DNA from: Streptomyces eurythermus
GTDB lineage: Bacteria > Actinomycetota > Actinomycetes > Streptomycetales > Streptomycetaceae
NCBI RefSeq assembly: GCF_014649115.1
Contig: NZ_BMSK01000033.1
Location: 1-64,000, forward strand
DNA length: 64,000 nucleotides
Direction: 5' to 3'
Part shown: positions 57,808 through 64,000 of the stretch, piece after piece
Numbering within the stretch: position 1 is the first letter of the stretch
How the letters are laid out: each line of letters begins with the position of its first letter
Notes under the pieces: generated by a model
The model's input: the letters and a program-made list of their open reading frames with translations, nothing else
What the model was told of the DNA's origin: nothing
Databases searched by the model: none
Translations under genes and position numbers: made by a program

Positions 57808-60800
57808 GCCGGCGCCTCCCTGGGGTCCCCGGTGGTCGCGAGGGCGGTCTGGATCAGCTGGTGGCGCCTGCCACGCCGGACCAGGGTGCCCCGGCCGGGC
57901 GGCTGCGCGGACGGGTACAGGCCGGGGAACAGCTGGCCCTCGCCGCGGTCGCCCGCCATCACCAGCGCCGTCGCGCCGGTCTCCCGCAACGCCGTCAGGA
58001 ACGGCTCGTACAGCGCCCGGGACGCCCCGGCGACCCGGCGCGCGACCACGAAGTGCAGGCCGATGTCCCGGGCCGAGGAGAGGTACGGCAGGAACGGGGT
58101 GAGCGGCTGCTGCCCGGCGGCGGTGAGGATGTCGTAGTCGTCGACCAGGATCACGATCCTCGGGCCGGTGAACGACGGCTCGTCGGTCAGGGCGTCGGGG
58201 TCGGCGGTCTCCGGCAGGCGTTTCGCCAGTTCGCCGGCGATGCCGGTGGCGAGCGCCTGGGAGAGGGCGGCGTTGTGCGCGTAGCCGCCGCGGTACGGCT
58301 CCGGGACGACCCCGCGCAGGCCGCGGCGCGGGTCGAACACGCCGAAGACCAGCTCGTCCTCGTCGTGGCGGGCGACGAGGGAGCGGGCGACGAGGGTGAG
58401 CAGGTTCGTCTTGCCGCACTCGGTGTCGCCGAGGACCAGCAGGTGCTGGTCGGCGCCGAACAGGTCGAGAACGGCCGGCGACAGGGTCTCCTGCTCGACG
58501 CCGACCGGGATCGCGCGCGGTACCGCCGCGGCGGAGGGCAGCCGCTCGGCGGGCAGCATGGTGGGCAGCACCCGTACCGGTGCGGCCGGCTCGCCGGGCC
58601 AGGTGGCGCGCAGGGCGGCTGCCGTCTGCTCCAGGGCCGGGCCCAGGTCGTCGGTGGTGGGCTGCCCGTCGACGCGGGGCAGGGCCGCCTGGGCGAACAG
58701 CCTGCCGTCCGTGAGGGCCCGGCCCGGGGTGTCCGCCGACAAGGTCGCGGAGAGCCTGCGGTCCACGCACGAGTCGGCCGGGTCGTTCAGCCGCAGTTCG
58801 ATACGGCTGCCGAACAGCGACTGGACGGCGAGACGTACGTCGTTCCAGCGGAGCATGCCGGCCACCACGTGGATGCCGTAGCCGCTGCCGCGCCTGAGGA
58901 GGTCGGCCACATCGTCGTCGAGGTGGGCGAACTCCTCGCGCAGCGCGCCGAATCCGTCGATGAGCAGCACCACGTCGGTGGAGCCGAGCCCGGGCAGCTC
59001 ACCGCGGCCGCGCAGGGCACGCAGCTGGTCGACCGAGTCGATGCCCCGCTCCCGGAAGATCTTCTCGCGCTCGGCGAGCATCGCCCGCACCTCGGCGACG
59101 GTGCGGGCGGCGCGCTCGTGATCGGCGCGGGTCGCGATACTGCCGACGTGCGGCAGCCGGGCCAGGACGCCCAGTCCGCCGCCGGCCAGGTCCAGGCCGT
59201 AGACGGCCACGTCACGCGGTGTGTGGGTGAGGGCGAGGGACAGCACCAGGGTGCGCAGCAGCGTCGTCTTGCCGGAGGCCGGGCCGCCGATGACGGCGGT
59301 GTGGCCGCCCGCGGTGTTCAGGTCGTGCACCCACGGGCCCTGCCACTGCCTGGCCGGATCGTCCAGCACCCCCAGCGGCACCCGCAACGGCCCGTCGGCA
59401 CCGGCCAGTCGCAGGCCCTCGGCAGAAGCCCGCACCGGGCCGGCGGCCGAGTCCAGGGCGAGAGCCGCGGGCAGCGGCGGAAGCCAGATCCGGCGCGCCG
59501 GTTCGGCGGTGCCGGTGAGCCGGCCCACCGCGACGCCTAGGACCGTCGGCCCGGTCTCGCGCTCACGTGGCACGGGGACGTCCCCGTCCGGCGCGGCGGC
59601 GGGCGCGTGGAAGGCCGGGTACGGCAGGGCCAGCGGTCTGGCGTCGGCACCGCTCTCTCGTACGGCGGGCCCGCGGTACGCACCGGAGACGAAGCCCGCC
59701 TTGAACCGGGTGTACGTCGAGGTGTCGACCTTCAGGTAACCGAAGCCGGGCAGCGGCGGCAGATGGAAGGCGTCGGTGGTCTCCAGCACCGTGCGCGACT
59801 CGTCCGCCGAGAAGGTGCGCAGACCGAGCCGGTACGACAAGTACGTCTCCAGGCCCCGGAGTCCGCCGCTCTCGACGCGCTGGCTGGACAGCAGCAGATG
59901 GACGCCGATGGAGCGGCCGATCCTGCCGATGGACAGGAAGAGGTCGATGAAGTCCGGCTTGGCGGTGAGGAGTTCACCGAACTCGTCGATGACGACGAAG
60001 AGGTGAGGCAAGGGGTCGAGGCCGGGGCGGCCGGTGGCGCGCAGCGCGCGGTAGTGCCCGATGTCGGCGACGTCGCCCGCGTCCTTGAGGACCTGCTGGC
60101 GTCGCTTGATCTCCCCGGCCAGTGAGGTGTGCACCCGCTCGACCAGGCCGGCCTGGTTCTCCAGATTGGTGATGACGCCCGCGACATGCGGCAGCGGGGC
60201 GAACGGGGCGAACGTGGCACCTCCCTTGTAGTCGACCAGGACCATCGCCAGATCCTGCGGCGGGTGCGTGGTGACCAGCGCCAGCACCAGCGTGCGCAGC
60301 AGTTCGCTCTTGCCGGAGCCGGTCGCGCCGACGCACAACCCGTGCGGTCCCATGCCGAGTTCGGCGGACTCCTTCAGGTCGAGCAGCACCGGCTGGTGCC
60401 GGTCGTCCAGGCCGATCGGTACCCGGAGGAAGTCCCGCTCCCCGCGCGGCGCCCACTGCCGGGCCGGGTCGAGGGCGCCCATGTCGTCGATGCCGAGCAA
60501 CTGCGGGAAGTCGACCGGACCGGAGACGGGGGTGCCCTCGGCTGCGGACTCGGCGGACAGCCGCAGCGGGGCGAGGGCCCGCGCGAGCCCCTCGGCCTCC
60601 GCGAGACCGGTGCGGTCGGCCACCCCTCGCGTGCTTACGGCCGGCTGCCCGCGCAAGTCCTCCACGGTGACCCGGTCGCCCTCGACGGTGACGCGCACGG
60701 CGACGTGATCGGGCTCCTGGACCCGCTCGGCGAGCAGGTGCAGCACCGTGACGCCCATGTCGGCCAAGGCGACGGCGGAGTCCGGGAGCGGAAGGTCCAC

Positions 60801-61799
60801 GGCGTTCCCCCCGTACGCGTCGCTGAGCACCAGCAGCCGGCCGGCCAGGGTGAGCGCCTTCTCGTCGGACAGCCCGCGGCGCACCTCGGCCGCGTACGAG
60901 GCGCGCCGCGCCAGGTCCGCGCCGATCACCAGGGCCAGCCCGGCCGGATCGGAGGCGACGCGCCGCGCGGCCACGGCACCGTCATGGCCGTGCGGATCGA
61001 GAACGTGCGGGAGCCACTTCGCCCACTCCCACTCCTCGGCCCGGTCCTCGGGCACGGCGAGCGCCATGGCCACGTCGTCCGGGGCGTGCGTGACCGCGGC
61101 CTGTACGAGCAGGGACCGGGCGACGCGCAGCACGTCCGCGCGGTCGCCGATGACGCTGACGTTGCCGGCCCGGTCCAGCGGCACGGTCAGCGGATGGCCG
61201 GACACGGTGGTGTAGCGGGCCTGGAGGGCGCGGGCCTCGTTCAGCATGAACGGGTCGGGCGGGGTGAGCACGCCCCCGGCCGCGTTCCGGCCGACGGCCA
61301 GCTCCTGCACGGGTACGTCGCCGACCCCCACGCGCACGTCGAGGAAGTCCGCGTCCGTACGCCGCCGCTCCCACAGCCGGGCCGGATCGCGCAGCACGTC
61401 GTACAGGGCGGCGGGGGCGGGGTGCAGTATCCGGGCGGCACGGCGCCGCTCGCGCTCGGCCGCCCCCAACTCGGCGCGCAGCTCCTCCAGATACTCCAGA
61501 TACCGCTCGCGCTGCACGCGCCGCTGCCGCTGTGCCTTGCCGCGCTGCGACAGGAACAGGGCGACCGCGCCGAGCAGCGCGACGACCAGGACGACGGCGC
61601 CCAGGCCCGCGAACCGGCTGGAGCGGACCACCGTCATCATCACGACCGAGCTGAGGACACCGGCCATCGGCAGCAGCGCGGTCGCCGGAGTGCCGGTCTT
61701 GCCCTCGGGCAGGTTCGGCGGGGGCTCGATCGTACGGGGCGCGGGCGGGAGCAACGGGCGGGTGGCTCGGGCCGGACGGTGGACGAGTCGCTGTGTCAA
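57804..61799 (-). CDS. eccC: Type VII secretion ATPase EccC
   Basis: A 1331-residue FtsK/SpoIIIE ATPase, full length for EccCa-EccCb fusions. Two N-terminal membrane helices (LPMAGVLSSVVMMTVV and FAGLGAVVLVVALLGAVALFL, residues 50-92) precede three ATPase domains with Walker A GATGSGKS (about residue 490), GGPASGKT (about 841) and GDTECGKT (about 1127). Walker B LFVVIDEFGEL marks the first, active domain. It powers export of WXG100 (Esx) proteins. Start TTG 61799 overlaps the ParA-like stop (TTGA). Confidence 0.93.
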   Translation of the reverse strand: MTQRLVHRPARATRPLLPPAPRTIEPPPNLPEGKTGTPATALLPMAGVLSSVVMMTVVRSSRFAGLGAVVLVVALLGAVALFLSQRGKAQRQRRVQRERYLEYLEELRAELGAAERERRRAARILHPAPAALYDVLRDPARLWERRRTDADFLDVRVGVGDVPVQELAVGRNAAGGVLTPPDPFMLNEARALQARYTTVSGHPLTVPLDRAGNVSVIGDRADVLRVARSLLVQAAVTHAPDDVAMALAVPEDRAEEWEWAKWLPHVLDPHGHDGAVAARRVASDPAGLALVIGADLARRASYAAEVRRGLSDEKALTLAGRLLVLSDAYGGNAVDLPLPDSAVALADMGVTVLHLLAERVQEPDHVAVRVTVEGDRVTVEDLRGQPAVSTRGVADRTGLAEAEGLARALAPLRLSAESAAEGTPVSGPVDFPQLLGIDDMGALDPARQWAPRGERDFLRVPIGLDDRHQPVLLDLKESAELGMGPHGLCVGATGSGKSELLRTLVLALVTTHPPQDLAMVLVDYKGGATFAPFAPLPHVAGVITNLENQAGLVERVHTSLAGEIKRRQQVLKDAGDVADIGHYRALRATGRPGLDPLPHLFVVIDEFGELLTAKPDFIDLFLSIGRIGRSIGVHLLLSSQRVESGGLRGLETYLSYRLGLRTFSADESRTVLETTDAFHLPPLPGFGYLKVDTSTYTRFKAGFVSGAYRGPAVRESGADARPLALPYPAFHAPAAAPDGDVPVPRERETGPTVLGVAVGRLTGTAEPARRIWLPPLPAALALDSAAGPVRASAEGLRLAGADGPLRVPLGVLDDPARQWQGPWVHDLNTAGGHTAVIGGPASGKTTLLRTLVLSLALTHTPRDVAVYGLDLAGGGLGVLARLPHVGSIATRADHERAARTVAEVRAMLAEREKIFRERGIDSVDQLRALRGRGELPGLGSTDVVLLIDGFGALREEFAHLDDDVADLLRRGSGYGIHVVAGMLRWNDVRLAVQSLFGSRIELRLNDPADSCVDRRLSATLSADTPGRALTDGRLFAQAALPRVDGQPTTDDLGPALEQTAAALRATWPGEPAAPVRVLPTMLPAERLPSAAAVPRAIPVGVEQETLSPAVLDLFGADQHLLVLGDTECGKTNLLTLVARSLVARHDEDELVFGVFDPRRGLRGVVPEPYRGGYAHNAALSQALATGIAGELAKRLPETADPDALTDEPSFTGPRIVILVDDYDILTAAGQQPLTPFLPYLSSARDIGLHFVVARRVAGASRALYEPFLTALRETGATALVMAGDRGEGQLFPGLYPSAQPPGRGTLVRRGRRHQLIQTALATTGDPREAPA

Positions 61800-63313
61800 C
61801 GGTGCCGCACCGCCCGCTGGAGCGCCTCGGCGGCCAGCCGGGTGGCCGCGTGGCGGGTGGCCTCGCCGAGCCGGTCGGTCCTGATCGGTCCGCCACCGGC
61901 CAGGTGCCGGTCGTAGGGGAGATGCACCAGCGTGACTCCGGTTTCCCGCAGATGGGCAGCGGCGGCCTTCGGGTCCAGGTTCATGTCGGGCGTGGTCGAG
62001 ACGAGGGCCACGACGGTGGAGGCGAGCGCGGCATGCGGCAGCCGGCCGAGCCAGTCCAGGACGATCCGGGTACCGCCCACGCCCTCCGCGGTGAGCGGGG
62101 CGACGACCACCCGCGCGTGCGCCGTGTCCATCGCCGTACGGGCCACCTCGCCGGGCAACGTCTCGCAGTCCACCACCGTGACGGCGAAGTAGCGGCGCAG
62201 CGCGAGCGTGACGGTGCGGTAGGTGGGAACGTCCAGCGGGGCGCCCACCCGGCCCTGACCGGCGGGCAGCAGCCAGCCGCCGTCCGCGACCGGCACCAGG
62301 TACCCGGTGACGTCCGTCAGCCGCATCGACGGGGTGAGGATCCGGGCGAGTTCGACGCACGACCAGCGTACGGACTGCGCGCCCATCCGCACCGGCAGCG
62401 TGCCCAGGGCGGCGTCCGCCTCCAGGGCGAGCACCGGGTCGTGCCGGTAATGGCCGAACGTCCGCGCCAGCAGTGCGGCGGTCGTGGTCTTGCCGACCCC
62501 GCCGCGGATCGACGTCACCGCGATCACCCGGCCCGTGGTCACCGGCTGCTGCAACAGGCCGCCCAGCCGGCTCTCCTCGGCGACCGCCTGCGCGGCCGAC
62601 GAGGTCAGCCTGCGCAGCGACCGGCCCGAACGCCGGGCCAGCGAGTCGCCGTGCTGCGGCGAGCCGAGCGCTATGGCCAGACGCGGATCGAGCGTCGGCA
62701 CGGGCTCGGGCGCCACCATCGGCAACGAGGCCTGGCGGGGCGGTCGTACGGCGGGCGCGGTGTTGGCCGGGGGCATGGAAGATCCGGTGGGGGAGGCGTT
62801 CCGCGGGTGCGTGGGAGGGGTGGCGGGGGAAGCGATGGCCGGAGGCGTGGAAGGGCCGGTGGAGGGAACGTCCGCCGGGGGCGGGGCCGGGGCGGCGGGG
62901 TGGCCCTCCGGTGCCGGCCGGACACCGGTGGCCGGAGACGACGCGGGTGCGGCGGGTGTGGAAGGTGCGGCGGAAGTGCCCGGGTGGTCAGGGGACGGTG
63001 CGGCCGGCTGGGGTGCGGCCGGCTGAGACACGGTGGGCCGAGACGCGGCCGGCGGGGACGGAGCCGGCAGGGGTGCGGTCGGCTGGGGTGCGGTCGTGGG
63101 ACGCGGCGGGGTCGCGGGGACCGGCGGCGTGGTGCGCGCCTCACGGGACGCCCTGCCGCGCCGCTTGCCCGGGTTGGGACGCTCCTCGTCCGGCCGGCGC
63201 ACGGGCAAGGGCGGCCGGACGTCCTCCGGGGACGGCTGTTCACCCGTCTCGCCGGTGGAGCCCGCGTTCAGTTCGCGCAGCACCTCGTCCTGCCAACGAC
63301 CGGAACCCGTCAT
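61796..63313 (-). CDS. ParA/MinD-like ATPase of the type VII locus
   Basis: A 505-residue protein. Residues 1-205 are a disordered Pro/Ala/Ser region; the C-terminal 250 residues are a MinD/ParA domain with deviant Walker A SIRGGVGKTTTAAL near residue 268, and DCETLPGEVARTAMD as switch region. Such EspI-like proteins accompany ESX loci, where they bind ATP and may link secretion to cell state. Start ATG 63313 is preferred over GTG 63322. It lies 10 bp behind eccD and overlaps eccC. Confidence 0.85.
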   Translation of the reverse strand: MTGSGRWQDEVLRELNAGSTGETGEQPSPEDVRPPLPVRRPDEERPNPGKRRGRASREARTTPPVPATPPRPTTAPQPTAPLPAPSPPAASRPTVSQPAAPQPAAPSPDHPGTSAAPSTPAAPASSPATGVRPAPEGHPAAPAPPPADVPSTGPSTPPAIASPATPPTHPRNASPTGSSMPPANTAPAVRPPRQASLPMVAPEPVPTLDPRLAIALGSPQHGDSLARRSGRSLRRLTSSAAQAVAEESRLGGLLQQPVTTGRVIAVTSIRGGVGKTTTAALLARTFGHYRHDPVLALEADAALGTLPVRMGAQSVRWSCVELARILTPSMRLTDVTGYLVPVADGGWLLPAGQGRVGAPLDVPTYRTVTLALRRYFAVTVVDCETLPGEVARTAMDTAHARVVVAPLTAEGVGGTRIVLDWLGRLPHAALASTVVALVSTTPDMNLDPKAAAAHLRETGVTLVHLPYDRHLAGGGPIRTDRLGEATRHAATRLAAEALQRAVRHR

Positions 63314-63323
63314 CACCGCCACC

Positions 63324-64000
63324 TCACGCGAAGGTGCCGAGCAACCGCCCGTACACCCCGAACACCCCGAGCACCAGCGGGAACAGAGCGATCACACCGG
63401 CCGACTCCAGCACATCACCGGCCTTGCGCAGCCGTACCCGCACATGCTCGGCGGGCTGTACGGCCACTACGCCCAGGGACAGCACGGCCAGCAGGCCGAG
63501 CACGGCGAGCGGGGCCACCGCACCGGAGTGCTCCCGCCACAGCCAGAGCAGCCGCAGCGCCACGACCACGGAGGCCGCGAGCAGGACGACGACCTCCCCG
63601 GCCAGCGGGTAGGCACGCGCCCGCAGCGCGAGGACCAGCGTGACCGCGACGGCCAGCAGCACCGTCCACACCGTCACCGTACGCACCGACAGCACCGCGG
63701 CGACGGCACCGGAGACCGCGGTGACGACCGTGGCAAGCGCGAGCCCGCGATGTGTGGCGGCCAAGGCGGTACCCACCTGGTAACGGCTGACCGACGCCCC
63801 GGCGGCGCGCCGGTCGTCCAGCCCGGACAGCCCCGACGCGGTCAGTGCCAAGCGGGGCAGCACGCCCAGCGCGACGGCGGACACGACGGCGAGCACCGCC
63901 CCGGCCCGCGCGGCCCCGCCGGACTGGACCGCGAGCGCGATCTCCCAGCACACCCCGGCCGCGGCCAGCGCCCCCGCCCCGACCAGCGCGCCCCGTCCGA
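63324..64000 (-). CDS. eccD: Type VII secretion membrane protein EccD, C-terminal part
   Basis: The frame is open from the window edge to the stop at 63324, giving 225 residues of almost continuous membrane helices (GALVGAGALAAAGVCWEIALAV, AVLAVVSAVALGVLPRLALTA, LALATVVTAVSGAVAAVLSV and five more), ending YGRLLGTFA. EccD has 11 helices that form the export channel wall; this is the C-terminal half, the N-terminal ubiquitin-like domain being outside the window. The position before the ParA-like and EccC genes supports the call. Confidence 0.82.
   Translation of the reverse strand, partial: GRGALVGAGALAAAGVCWEIALAVQSGGAARAGAVLAVVSAVALGVLPRLALTASGLSGLDDRRAAGASVSRYQVGTALAATHRGLALATVVTAVSGAVAAVLSVRTVTVWTVLLAVAVTLVLALRARAYPLAGEVVVLLAASVVVALRLLWLWREHSGAVAPLAVLGLLAVLSLGVVAVQPAEHVRVRLRKAGDVLESAGVIALFPLVLGVFGVYGRLLGTFA

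Overview
The window reads as the chromosome of a Streptomyces (very high G+C, strong G/C third positions, GTG/TTG/CTG starts, leaderless promoters, Streptomyces-type conserved families). No replication origin, tRNA, rRNA operon, IS element or CRISPR array was found. Most genes look like ordinary chromosomal genes; the accessory character lies in a RiPP cluster, several regulatory arrays and a number of decayed loci.

Layout. 1-6.4 kb: an ECF-type transporter operon (membrane-anchored alpha-barrel protein, SCO2322-family protein, EcfT, fused EcfAA', S component) behind a cobalamin-type riboswitch; I read it as vitamin B12 uptake. 6.5-11.7 kb: a lipoprotein gene broken by an in-frame TGA, an ATP-grasp-like protein, an XRE / IrrE-peptidase / DUF6545 membrane-protein module sharing a divergent region with a perfect palindrome, and an MBL hydrolase. 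11.7-16 kb: a gene remnant, an aldehyde dehydrogenase-ferredoxin-FAD reductase group, a repeat-rich decayed stretch and an orphan TPP riboswitch. 16-20.2 kb: a KstR-type TetR regulator and a tightly overlapping glycosyltransferase / methyltransferase / alpha-toroid operon. 20.2-32 kb: housekeeping and membrane genes, an MFS exporter, an SCP-x thiolase, an ECF sigma factor pair and a two-component system. 32-35.3 kb: MaoC hydratase, alcohol dehydrogenase and SDR. 35.4-43 kb: conserved genes (Nif3, zinc-ribbon protein, RNase HI/phosphatase fusion, KDPG aldolase, YaaA, MerR). 43-46.7 kb: flavin monooxygenase and two TetR genes with clear palindromic operators. 46.8-47.2 kb: rnpB. 47.3-51.8 kb: a graspetide cluster (precursor, ATP-grasp ligase, PIMT-like methyltransferase) divergent from an XRE-TPR regulator/NUDIX pair. 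52-56.4 kb: MMPL transporter and a two-component system. 56.4-64 kb: part of a Streptomyces type VII secretion locus (DUF6177, EccC, ParA-like ATPase, EccD, cut by the window edge).

The strongest biology: (1) the tgmABC-like graspetide operon, whose methyltransferase implies an aspartimide in the product, with a candidate Asp-Gly site in the precursor; (2) a KstR circuit, with a KstR-like regulator and three exact matches to the TNNAACNNGTTNNA operator, in front of the thiolase gene, the MaoC-ADH-SDR genes and the glycosyltransferase operon; (3) a TPP riboswitch with a closed P1 stem but no gene downstream on its strand; (4) two places where the last codons plus stop codon of a gene have been tandemly duplicated downstream as non-coding ghost tails; (5) a split, membrane-anchored, intrinsic-factor-like pair ahead of the B12 ECF transporter.
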